This document shows positions 32,901-43,892 of a stretch of DNA of 64,000 nucleotides, in pieces. Under the pieces are notes generated by a model. The model was not told the DNA's origin and did no database searches. It saw nothing but the letters and a program-made list of their open reading frames with translations. How positions within the stretch are numbered: position 1 is the stretch's first letter; each line of letters starts with the position of its first letter. Made by a program: the position numbers and the translations under genes. The DNA is from Cristatella mucedo (Eukaryota; Bryozoa; Phylactolaemata; Cristatellidae): assembly GCA_009760855.2 (NCBI GenBank), contig WPIO01000084.1:957001-1021000 (forward strand). The letters are read 5' to 3'.

Positions 32901-33679
32901 TTTCTAAATCGATTTTGAAAAGCGTTAGCACTTTAAAAGCGCGCTTTTAGAATAGCTCGTAAGATGGAACCGTGAGCAGTACGGACTGAGAGCGGCGCGT
33001 TGGAGCCTTTGGCCGGCCAACCGTACGCCGGTCTGACGGTCCTCCTATCATTAGACAGCGTTCCAATTCCTTCCCAGTCCTGACCAACCAGTCGCTCGCG
33101 CGTCAATGCGTCGACCTGATATACGGAGCTGACGGCTAGCCGACTGCGTTCTGCCAGAAATGCTTGACTGCTTTGGAGCTGTTTGCGGCGAGCCTCGGGC
33201 GCCTGCCAGACTCGGGGACAGACTCAGTGACAAACTCGGCGACACTGTCGAGCAGCTCGAACGGTCGCTAAAAGAACTCGGAGCACCAGGCGGCTGCGGT
33301 TGCAGAAACGCCGCGCGACGGAATTAAAAGCGCGGCCCAGCAGAAGTCAACAAGCGCGCGTGCGCGCTTTCGTTCCCAATAATGAGCTTCCTATTCACAG
33401 CTTCGATGGCCGTGCAGTATGCCGACTGCACGGCCACGAGTAGGCCAAAACCAGCGCATGCGGCACTAGTCGCCGTCGCTATGCGAACGATAATGCCTCA
33501 TTTCGACGACTGCACCTGCAAACGTCGACTGTACTCTGTCCTTAAGTGCACTTACGCTCGGAGCCGAGATAGAATTGCATTTATCCTCGTGAGAGTCGCG
33601 TCAGAAGCAGTAAACGAAGTCACGGTCTTACTTTTGCGACAGCGGAACGGTCGCGATCAATCTAATGGCTTCGCGGAGC
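29931..33679. other. Intergenic, no supported gene
   Basis: Holds a purine-rich low-complexity block near 30.83-30.96 kb and ORFs of 60-100 codons, the longest at 33382-33684 and 32406-32687 on plus. None shows a family motif or a convincing exon structure. Confidence 0.4.
30825..30960. repeat. Purine-rich imperfect repeat (GAATGAAA-type)
   Basis: About 135 bp of the plus strand is almost all A and G, built on variants of GAATGAAAC and AAAATGAA. Confidence 0.85.
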
Positions 33680-33848
33680 TGTGATGGCACACTAGATAAG
33701 GCGGTTGCTTTCACGACCTCGGTCCTGAGGTCGTGGGTTCGACTCCTGCGGTGGGCGATTCATTATCGCCACTGCAAGCGGTGGTGATAGCCGTAAAGGC
33801 TCTTCTGTCGCTATACAAAAAGAAGCTGTTTATTCAGCTAAGATTTTT
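33680..33848 (+). mobile_element. SINE-A copy 3
   Basis: Has box A TGGCACACTAGA (33685-33696), box B GGTTCGACTCC (33735-33745), the AGCCGTAAAGGCTCTTCTG body, a GAAGCTGTTTATTCAGC end and a T-rich flank. Confidence 0.9.
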
Positions 33849-34461
33849 TTTTCGCGGAGATGGGCTTCAGCTGCGGAGTTGATGACAGTAGACGCAGTAT
33901 GCTGCCAAGAGCAGACGGCGCGCGGACCGGGCGCTTGCAGTTCGCAAGCCACCAGCCTAGAAGTAACTGTTCCGGGCGAGGCTGAATAGCCTGGTCTCTT
34001 GACGAGTGCTGTGTAGCGGTAAAAAACCGTAGTATTTAAAGCAAGCGCAGCGCAGTGCACTTAGCAGGCGCGCGGCCTTTCGTACGGAAGTCGGTGCGCT
34101 GGCGCTTGGAGGAACCGCACCAATGCATGCAAGTAGGTGCGTGGATGCGACGATAGCCAAACGTTACTGCGAGCAATAGTGCCCCTGCCTTAATAAAAAG
34201 CCCTCGTTTGTAAGCTAAGGTCTATATTCAATAGCTGCAGCGGGACACATCTGACTAGGACGCGGCGAAAGTACGACTGGCGAAAGGTCGCAGCCTATTT
34301 CATCTTAAGTTCCTAACGAATTATTAGTCGGGGAAACCCAATGATAAACTCTAAAAACTGTCATAACGTGGCTAATTTAGTTTGAATAAGAATTTCAATA
34401 TATCACGAGAAATGATGACCACAAGAACTTGGTAACGCATCAGCAATGTATATAACTAACT

Positions 34462-34830
34462 GTTTACCTATACCTCGTACAAATCTCAAATCCTTTGGAG
34501 ACCAAGCATTTTGTTCGTACGCTCCCAAAGCCTGGAACTAACTCCCGACTTCCGTCACACATCCCCTGACTTGACCACATTTAAAAAGAAGTTAAAAACG
34601 CACCTATTTATGACAGCATTTAGTGGGTCCCTGTGATTCGTCCTTTGTATGCAAATGCGTGCTTACACTGTGCATGCTGCCATTAACCATCTTATTCATG
34701 CTATTTATCAAGCATGATACCACTCACCATTCGATCGTGTTTCCTTTGCAGCAAACGCCAAGCGCTTAGAAAGAGATTGAGTTCTCTGAGGGTTCTTCAT
34801 CAAGAGTATTATTAATATATACTACTCTTC
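34462..34830 (+). mobile_element. LINE-A 3' end copy
   Basis: Encodes LTRTNLKSFGDQ-like sequence, APKAWN, TTFKKKLKTHLF (frameshifted). The end is AGAAAGAGATTGAGTTCTCTG and an ATT-rich tail. Confidence 0.85.
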
Positions 34831-34954
34831 TCCTTGAGATAAACAATTCTCAAAATGATCTAGGCATTTTGAACGCGAAATGTATCTGCTTGCGCTTCGT
34901 GTATTCGCTGGTTTGCAAACAATATTTGCTATCTGCTTTTAATTGCTAATGAGT

Positions 34955-35340
34955 GATATGAACCTCAAATTCTTTGGAGACCGTGCCCATAGTTCGTATG
35001 CTTCCAAAGCCTGGAACTCACTCCAGATTTGCGTCACGACATCTTCTGACTTGACCACATTTAAAAAGAAAAGCGTATCTATTTATCACAGCACTTAGTG
35101 GGTCCCTAAGATTCGTTATTTATTTACTTATGCGTGCTGACACTGTGCATGCTGCCATTAACCATACTTGCAGGTTGACCCTGTGTATGTCACCTCTAAC
35201 CATGCTATTCTTGTTACTTATCGAGCATTCTACCACTAACCATTCGATCGCGCTTCCTTTGCAGCAAATTTAAAGTGGCCAGAAAGAGATTGAGTTCTTT
35301 GAGGGCGCTATATCAAATGTATTATTACTATATTTTGTAT
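34955..35340 (+). mobile_element. LINE-A 3' end copy
   Basis: A second, independent fragment of the same region in the same orientation, about 130 bp downstream. It starts at AACCTCAAATTCTTTGGAGA and ends AGAAAGAGATTGAGTTCTTTG. Confidence 0.85.
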
Positions 35341-36419
35341 TGCTGATGGTACGTATATGTGAAATCGATGTCACGAAGCTTTTACTTAAAAGTTTCCGGA
35401 GCTTAGGTAATTGTCGAAGTGTAAGCATTTATCTGTAGCATCCGTATAACTGAGTTCCCAAAAAGCTGTCGATTTTATTGCTTACATTAATCTTCCCAAC
35501 AAGGTAGAGTCGCACGAACATCTCGACATAGTGCTGTTCGTGAAATGCGGGCATCTAACAAATGCAGAATTCCTAGTAGCGGAAACAATTGTGACAGGCC
35601 GGAGTGCATAAAAAACGAGAATTTTTACAGAGCCACAAACTCTTGAAACGGTATAAAAAAAAAACAAGGAGCATTTCAGCAAAATATTTGACTCGCGGGA
35701 AGCGAGGCTTCTCTATTCAACTGGGCTAGATTCGCAATGGCAGCCACGATTGAGACGCCTCAATTGGGCAATCAATAGATCCGTGGATGTTTAAAGTAGT
35801 AGCGCAACAATGCTAGAGTGGTCGCTGACAGAGTATTCAAGGGCTGAGCATCTTCGTTATTCGCACGACTGGTCCCAAGTATCACATTCCTACATATGTT
35901 TATCTCTTGCATATTATCTAAATAGCGATAGGGACTCGGCAAAGTTTTAATACTAGCAAGTTACAGCGCACTCGTTGGCAAAGCGGCTTTTGGTTCGCAA
36001 CGTATGGAAGCTTTTTATTTAAAACGCATTTTTAAGTCTACAAAAGAAATTACTGGATCCGATCAGCCGTTTGAATTGTGAACGAGCAGCGGCTCGGGAA
36101 CTTCAAAGGGCACGTTAAAGAAAGCGGAGAAAAGCGTCCTCTATTGGCCGGTCGATTTAAGTGACAAATGAGACTCCTGGCTGGTGAGCGCTGAACTTTA
36201 AGGCAGTCTCCGCCGGGTCAAATTTCGAATTCTGCTGCTCGCGACATGTTCGACTATACTCGTCAAGTTATGAGTGCAATTACAAGCAGACGGGCAGATT
36301 AACACTCGCCTGTCGCCGTTCCATCGCAATGGCAACGAATTATTTAACATAGCCAGCATAGTTTCGCATCGATTATCACAGATTGCGTTTGCCAGTGAGT
36401 CGGTCGACCCGTTCAGCTA
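35341..36419. other. Intergenic, nothing recognised
   Basis: No gene or repeat identified. Confidence 0.4.
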
Positions 36420-36578
36420 GTCCTTCTCAGAAAGCGCTCGAAGCGAGCTGGGGCGCCAGCTGAGGTTTGGAAATGCGCTACGGTAGGATACTGCGCTTGC
36501 GTCGGATGACGTCAGCGCTCGCTCACCGAGCCGGGACGACAGAGCAGCCGCCGCTTCGCGGCTAGTCGCACCGGCCCC

Positions 36579-36621
36579 GCTGCTACTGCTGCTGCTGCCG
36601 CCGCCGCCGCCGCCGCCGCCG
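36579..36621. repeat. (CTG)n-(CCG)n trinucleotide tract
   Basis: A short CTG run passes into about nine CCG units in the CpG-rich block. Confidence 0.9.
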
Positions 36622-37459
36622 ACTGCGGTAGGACCTCTGGGCGTGACGCATGCGATGCGGAGCCGTCGGTTCGCTGGCGTCGCATCTGCGGATTAGCGGA
36701 GAGTCAGTCTAACGTCAAGCTGTCTTCCCACTTCAAGCGACGCCGCGGCAAAGATCGCAAGATACGACGGATTTAGACACCACCCCTCCCGCCAGTCCGA
36801 CGGCTCAGCCTAATTGGTTTGCTTCAACCTCCTCTCGCGATCAAAAATAGCGCGGCGAGAAACTAGATTTTCGAAATTAAGTTCTCCCTTCGGCGCTCCT
36901 ATGAGAGGGCGCACGTTTGGCCGGCAGGCCTACGACGAGGCACAAGCCGTGCTATTATTCGCGTAACGTGCAGATGAGGGCTCAGAAAGGTCGCACGTTG
37001 TCTCCGCTTGTGTGACGGGCTTCCTTCATAGTTGTATGGCTTTTGCTAGACCTCGGCCAGACACATTTACGGTATCTTCACGTCATTGTAGCCAATGTTA
37101 GGCGGCCCTCAGACTCTTCTAGCTTACTCGAGAAGGCAGCACGCCGCCACGCAATTGCGCCACGCGAAAGCGGCACTTTGCTCGCGCTAGGCTAACTTAA
37201 TTAATGTCAACAAGTCGGCGGCGACGAGCCGGGATTTTACGTTTAAGTCGCAAACCGATTGTAAGCCCGAGCTGGTTTTCGAACTCAAACTGAAGAGGCC
37301 AGTCGAGACGAGACGCAAGGGTGGGGTGTCGTTGTACGTCTTGCGTATGCCCGAACGAGGCTGCTCGGACTTTTAGCGCACGCTGCCGAAAGCCGGATAC
37401 CGCGACGGTCGAACCCTACTTGTGGCGCGAGCGCTCGCCGGCGCGCGAGGCTAGACCAG

Positions 37460-37504
37460 ACCGAGAGTGGCGACGCACGCACGAAGTGCGTCGCCACTCT
37501 CGGT
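37460..37504. repeat. Perfect inverted repeat, 19-bp arms, 7-nt loop
   Basis: Arms at 37460-37478 and 37486-37504 are exact reverse complements; the loop is GCACGAA. Confidence 0.98.
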
Positions 37505-37627
37505 GGTGGCGAGCTGCCGATCGCTTCCGTCGACGCTCGCGCATCGAATGCCTTTCCGTCTCCGCTTCGCCCACCGGTCTGCCTCGGTGCAGTCTCGCCA
37601 AGGTCGTGCCGGAACTAGCTGGCCAGC

Positions 37628-37666
37628 GCGGCGAGCGTCCGCGCTCGCCGCGCGGACGCTCGCCGC
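37628..37666. repeat. Perfect inverted repeat, 16-bp arms, 7-nt loop
   Basis: Arms at 37628-37643 and 37651-37666 are exact reverse complements; the loop is CTCGCCG. Confidence 0.98.
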
Positions 37667-38969
37667 TTTCTTCGCCTTTCTGCTGTACCGCGCGCTGTGC
37701 GCGCTCGTCGCCTTCCTCTCTTAGGCGCGACTCTCGGCGGCCGCATGCGAAAGCTTCGACGCGGCGCGTCTTCTGCGCTGCTCGCATCGTTCTAGCGTGC
37801 GTCCGAATATACGCTCGTCTGCCCCCCTCGAGCCCCCACCGTCCCACCCCGCCCTACCGGAAGTAGCGCTACTCGACCCCAGCCGTTCGCAAGCTGGCCG
37901 CGCTAGCTAGCGCAAGGCAGTCGAGCCGACGTCTCCAGCGACCCGGCCGATTTCGCGTGAACCAATACGATCCGGCTACGGGCCGCACGTGGACGGCGAG
38001 AGGGTCCGAACGGCGCGGATCCGTATCGGGCACGCTATCGATTCGCGCGTTCGACCGACCGTTCGAAAACGGCGGTCCGTGCTACGTCGGTCGACGAACG
38101 ATCTGGAAGAGGTCGACGATTTGCCGGTTTGCCGCTGGCAGCCGGCCAAGTGCCAGAACAGCCGTCAGCTCGAGAGAGCGAGAGGGAATGCGCACGCAAC
38201 CTGCAGCTGTCGCGGCAGACAAGTGATCGACTCCGACGACGGCCTCGCTGTGGGAGAGGGGCCGCGGGCACATGCTGCCGCATTATTTCTGCGCTCGCTC
38301 TTGCGCAGGCGCCAGCGAGGCCGAGCGCAGCCGCATTGTTGGTCGAGGCAGCCGCGCAACCGAGCTGTGTTTATCTAATGCGGAGCTGCCCTCGTGGCGT
38401 CGCGATCCATCGAGCAGATACGCCATATGCCTCCGAGGGGGGCGAGTGTAGTGACGAGCTCGGCTTGTTTTCCTTCTGTCGGTCCGCGACAGCGACGCTA
38501 GATTCTCTGCCGATTCTCTGCTCGTTCCCCACGTGGCAAGCCGCCGCCGCCGCCGACGAGGCGCCTCCCGCGCGCGGCGAACGTGAAGCCATTGAAGCCG
38601 CCCGCCCTCCGTCTTCCCTAGCGAGCTGACAATGCTGCTGTCGCCGCTGTGACAGGAAGTCGTAGCTGCCGCAGCTGCTGCGTCTGAGCCGAGAGTCTAC
38701 CGGCGATCTCGATCGAAGGGGTAGCAAGCTACCGTAGCCGCGAAGACGCTGCCGACCTGCGGCTGCGTATCTGACGCGCCGAGCGCCGCCGTCCCCCGGC
38801 GTTTTCTGGCCGCATCCGGACGCCCGGGTGCCAGCTGCGCGGTGCGTCTAGAAAGCTCGTGCAGTCGAAAGGTGCCAGCAGCAGCAGCAGCGGCGGGAGC
38901 CAGATTGCTTGGGGCGTCACCGAGGGCATCACCGAGGGACTTCGCAGCAGGCAGTCCGCCGCCGTCAGG

Positions 38970-39090
38970 ATGCTATTGAGACGGACAGGCAGCGAAACAA
39001 ATCCTTTGAAGACTGCATTCTCCGCCAAGTCAAGCGAAAACAAAAAGCGCACGGATTGCAGCCAGCAGAATAATGACAATTCACACGGAG
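38970..39090 (+). CDS. Candidate first coding exon
   Basis: ATG at 38970, with A at -3, opens 40 codons: MLLRRTGSETNPLKTAFSAK, then SSENKKRTD and Gln/Asn-rich sequence. It ends at GGAG|GTAAGT, a near-ideal donor, in phase 1. The upstream frame is also open, so the true start may differ. It sits at the right edge of the CpG-rich block, where a first exon is expected. I could not place its next exon. It may belong to the Ser/Ala-rich gene at 52.4-54.6 kb, which is on the same strand, but this is inference. Confidence 0.35.
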
Positions 39091-39619
39091 GTAAGTCTAT
39101 TAAAACGAGCAGCCAATCACGCCCAGTCACCTGCTTTTTTGACTTGCTCTAATTCGATTAAAGCGTGGGATGGGGAAGGTGAAAGGGAGAGGAGGCGAAC
39201 CAGAATCTCGCCCGGGAGCTGCGATCGTGACTCATTGGCCCCTAGCCACAGGACGCCGTTGCTCGGACGTCTCGGCTCACATCCACCCGCCCCCGCCCCG
39301 CCCCCCCAGCCCGAGAGCGCAGGGTCTACCGTCTGCAAGCAGTACTGCTGTCAGGCGACCGGCAACTGGTACGCTAAATTGGATGCTCCTGCCGGACTGA
39401 CGCCTGCCTTTCAGGCAAGTGCATTTCTATCTTGATTGTTGAGTCCGCATCTTAAAGAAGCAGGACAAAGTTTCTTATAGGGAAGCCTAGTCATGCTTTG
39501 TGCCGTAGGGTAGTGGCCGTTTGAAAGCGTGTTTCAGCTTACCAGGTTTATCTAGCATAATGAGCTCCGCCTCTCCAAGTAGAGCTTCGAAGAAAACCGA
39601 CGGACGGTAAGTAGCAGGC

Positions 39620-39758
39620 CGCCGGGGGGCCTGAGCACTGAACTGTGTACGAGTGCCTATGGACGTGGGCTCAAGCCCCGAGTCACCTATAGAGCGCGCC
39701 TGGGTAGAGATTATGTTCTCTTGATACGCTATACAAATGACAATTTTAAGTTTTTTTG
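39620..39758 (+). mobile_element. Diverged SINE-B copy
   Basis: A GTGGGCTCAAGCCCCGAG box-B-like region is followed by GCGCGCCTGGGTAGAGATTA, TTCTCTTGATACGC and TATACAAATG. Confidence 0.6.
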
Positions 39759-39925
39759 TATATTTCAGGCACTCGTCAGGGGCACGAGCGCTACATAAGT
39801 CTATGACTGTTAGCTGTGGTCAATTGCCCGAGTAGCATAGAGAGTGGCGAAAGAGGCAATCGACGCTGCTGGAAGTGTATATACAGCACGATTGGTGCAT
39901 CGGCGGCGGTTAAAGCTAGTGCTGC

Positions 39926-39970
39926 TCGCGTACCTCGTCATCCGAGTGCTCGCGTACCTCGTCATCCTGG
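39926..39970 (+). repeat. Short tandem duplication, about 22 bp x 2
   Basis: GCTCGCGTACCTCGTCATCC occurs twice, head to tail. Confidence 0.9.
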
Positions 39971-40098
39971 CCTCCTCCAAATAGATAAGGGATTAGTCTC
40001 AATCGCGTTGCTGCTATTAGCAATGGTTAAAAAAACGACTAGCCTATCAAGCAACCTCGTTTATGTAGGGGCAGATAATTGGCCATCACCACCTCTTG

Positions 40099-40760
<662 letters not shown>

Positions 40761-40772
40761 TATATATATATA

Positions 40773-40918
40773 ATTCATTTGCATAGCGCCCAAAGAGAAC
40801 TTAATCTTGATCTCTATTCAGGCGCTTCACATTTGCCTTGGGGCTCGAGCCCACGACCTCAGCCAGGCCTTGGTCGGGGCGAGCACCTTAACCGCTGGAC
40901 CAAACTAGCTCGGCAGGA
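40773..40918 (-). mobile_element. SINE-B copy, nearly full length
   Basis: On the minus strand it has CCGAGCTAGTTTGG, GGGCTCGAGCCCCAAGGC, GAAGCGCCTGAATAGAGAT (a few bases are duplicated within the hairpin) and ATGAATTA. Confidence 0.87.
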
Positions 40919-42640
40919 TTGCCTGCTGTCGGAATCGAACCCGCTACCTGCGAAGTTTGAGAGCCTTAGCGCTGGGCTAGTAACTTGTGGTGCTTGTTAT
41001 TATTATTGCGGTGCGAGTGCTTTGTATTGCTAGCACATTTAATAATTCTGGCAACTAAGCTCTATGGAAAATTGAGAATTGAGGATGGACTAAAGTAAAA
41101 AACGGGAGCCAGAAGTTAATGTTCACTGAGGTGATTTTTCGACCACTTCCCACGAAATTCAGGTCCTCTTCGCTGTAAGTAATCCAGAGGAGCTGATGTA
41201 CATAACTAGCCGTTGCAGTGTCGCCTCTCAGCAGCAACATGTTGGCTCAAGAGAGTCGGTTAGAGACGCGAGGGGCTAGTGTTGCTTTCATTTTCGGCAG
41301 CAGGTGCTTAAATTGCCAACGACGGACCCGGAACTGGTCGTGTGGGAACTTAGTGCCAAACAACAACGAGCTGTCTCAGTTGAGCAGCAGCAGCAGCACG
41401 TTTACCAGACAGGGTTAGAAGTGCAACGGATGTGCACCGTAACTTCGTGAGCAGAGGAAAGAATTTTTCCACGGCTTTGCCAAGATGTTAGGAGACACTA
41501 CTACAACATTTGAACTCAAGCTGAAATACGTCGGCGTCGCGATTTCGCACCAGGTCTCTATTATATCTAGGCAGACGTGGAAGTGGCAATATGGAAGTGG
41601 GATACGGAGTGGTTCGTCGGGAGGGCAGGTCTCTACTTGAAAGTTTGCGCCTAATGAGTGGTCTGCCAGCACTGCCAGCTCTAGACAGGTGACAGCCACC
41701 AATCGACGCCACCCTCTGATCTGCTGCGGCTGCGACTGGCTGCCGTGTTGGTTTTGGAGCGTCTCGGGAAGGGCTGCGTAATTGGTACACGTCCTACTCA
41801 GAAAGAGGAAATTAAGCCTAAGACTCGCGCTTTTCATCTGTATCAATCGTTATTAAGAGTTGTGGACTGCACACGTAGAACAGGTGACCCTCGCGTCGAC
41901 TATCATTATTCAGGGCAAATTGAATGGATCAACAAAGCGGCAGTAGCCCTTTTGTTCCTTGTCAGCAGCTGCTACTTCCAAGCTATTTTGCGGCAGCCGT
42001 GGCGGTGTGCAGCAGCAGTTGATGATTAGTGGCTAATCAGGAGAAACCATTTCTTCGAGCCTAATCCAAAGCCGTCGCCGCTGGCGGAGGTCAGGGTCAA
42101 GCAAAGCCCCGGGCCGCAGGACTCTCGAGCTGTCAGCGCATTGACCGCAGAAAAAATGGCAGGTAGCTCGTTGATGGAACAAACACTGGCAGGAAGGAGA
42201 GCCGCTGCAAGCGTACGGCCGACTTGTTTCCTTTTTACCAAATCAATTAGTAGCGCGTGCAAAGTGTGCAAGCCGAGCCATCGAAGGCGAACTCTACGCT
42301 TCCTAATGAGTTGAAAACTTGGTCCAAACCGTGGCCCAAGTGTCACCCCAGAATAAGTATCGCCTGCTAACGGTCAGCTTATTCTTTTATTTCTGCCGTG
42401 TATTGGTGCAGCCACTGCATTACGTTGGCCGTGCTTTGCCGCGTCAGCTCCATCACTATTTTGTAAACCAGCTGGAAGGACGAGCACCCGTTACGTGCAC
42501 AGCGTTTAAGGCAAAGGACTTTAGAGATCAGGCGCCGCTACAGCCGCAACGTTTGGTCTGTGAATTTACTTCTCGCTTAACTTGTTTCTCTGCATGAGAC
42601 TCTGCTGACCAGATTCTCGAGGCGGAGGCGAATATAGAAC
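40919..42640. other. Intergenic, no supported gene
   Basis: Several overlapping ORFs of 60-143 codons exist on both strands (largest minus 41415-41846). None has a recognisable domain or matched splice signals. Confidence 0.4.
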
Positions 42641-42687
42641 TGTTCACGAGCAATGGGTCTATGCAGATGCGTACTGAATATGCCTAT

Positions 42688-42894
<207 letters not shown>

Positions 42895-43299
42895 GAGCAA
42901 CCGAGTAGCCCTACTCCTATTTGCATCTCGGAGCTCTTGCACTCGGCTCGATACGAGGCGGTGCTGCCACGCGTCGCTCGCTGCACGCCACGCGCGAGCG
43001 TGTGGCCGGCGCCTGCTAACAATGTGGCCACAATCCTTTATCAGGTAGCAGCTGGTGGCTTAATGGATATCTGCCATGTTGGACATTGCAAAGTGTCTTT
43101 TTTTGCGTCATTCAAAAAGCATCTGTTAGATAGCCCCGAGTAGTTTTAGTTTTGGCAATCCGGCCTTCGAAAATGCGTTGTACGAATAGATATTCCGAAG
43201 GGATTTGCAGTTTCCCGCCAGAGCAGTCAGTAACTGTTTCGCTTCATTGATACATAACCAGAGAAAATTTCTTACACTGATCCACAAGCCCAAGGCCAC

Positions 43300-43892
43300 G
43301 ACTTGGCTCCTTCATACCTAGCTGAACTGCTGCACCAGTTTCAACCTCCTCGTGCCCTCAGATCCTCAATGGAAAATAAATTGGCTGCTCAATTCTTACG
43401 CCGAAGACCGTCGGTGACAGAAAAATATAAAATATAATTCATTTGTCCAGCGCCCTAAGAGAACTTAATCTCTATTCAGGCGCTTCACATATGCCACTGG
43501 GCTCGAGCCCCCGACCTCGATCAGACCTTGGTCTGGGCGAGCACCTTAACCGTGGGCCAAACCAGCTCAGGAGCGTTTGCACTGCAGGTCCTTGACTGCG
43601 GAGTTTACTTCCGCAATGCAATTCTTACGCAGCGACATGCATCCTGCTACCGACGGCGACAGTGACATCCTTTCCGGCTGTGCATGAGCTCCCACTTCCG
43701 TGCTACTCCCTTCCTCGACTGCCGTCCTGAATCGGCTGTGCTACTCGCTTTCTTCTGTGCTGCACGAGAGGAAGTCCGCTGGCTGCCGTGTGAGCATTGA
43801 AATCCACTTAAGCTTTGAGTGCGCTATAGAGAATTCTCCTGCGTAACACCCTCTTAATCTGTGCGGAGTCATAGACGGAGATACATTACACA
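43300..43892 (+). mobile_element. LINE-B 3' end copy interrupted by a SINE-B
   Basis: CTGAACTGCTGCACCAGTTT, ATGGAAAATAAATTGGCTGC and GAAGACCGTCGGTGACAG are followed, after the inserted SINE-B, by CTGCAGGTCCTTGACTGCGG and the rest of the family. The tail is GAGTCATAGACGGAG with ATACATTACACATTACA. Confidence 0.85.
43433..43575 (-). mobile_element. SINE-B copy nested in LINE-B
   Basis: On the minus strand it has GAGCTGGTTTGG, GGGGGCTCGAGCCC and GAAGCGCCTGAATAGAGATT. It ends AAGTTCTCTTAGGGCGCTGG with ATGAATTATA. It splits the LINE-B copy between its GACAG and the CTGCAGGTCC segment. Confidence 0.87.

Larger units (their letters stand above)
36420..39110. promoter_or_regulatory. CpG-rich block (CpG-island-like)
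   Basis: About 2.7 kb very rich in G, C and CpG, unlike the flanks. Overlapping ORFs of 60-181 codons exist on both strands, as expected for stop-poor GC-rich DNA, and none is convincing. The block contains (CTG/CCG)n at 36579-36621 and two perfect hairpins near 37.46-37.67 kb. It ends at the donor of a candidate first coding exon, so a promoter firing rightwards is likely. Confidence 0.6.

Noticed and set aside
37321-37866. 181-codon plus ORF and 143-codon minus ORF
   Set aside because: They overlap each other in stop-poor GC-rich DNA, cross the perfect hairpins, are Arg/Ser-rich and show no domain.
39310-39414. Possible exon with a GC-type donor (CAG|GCAAGT) or a GTACGC donor
   Set aside because: Three frames compete, none clearly continues the exon ending at 39090, and the acceptor lies in a simple poly-C tract.
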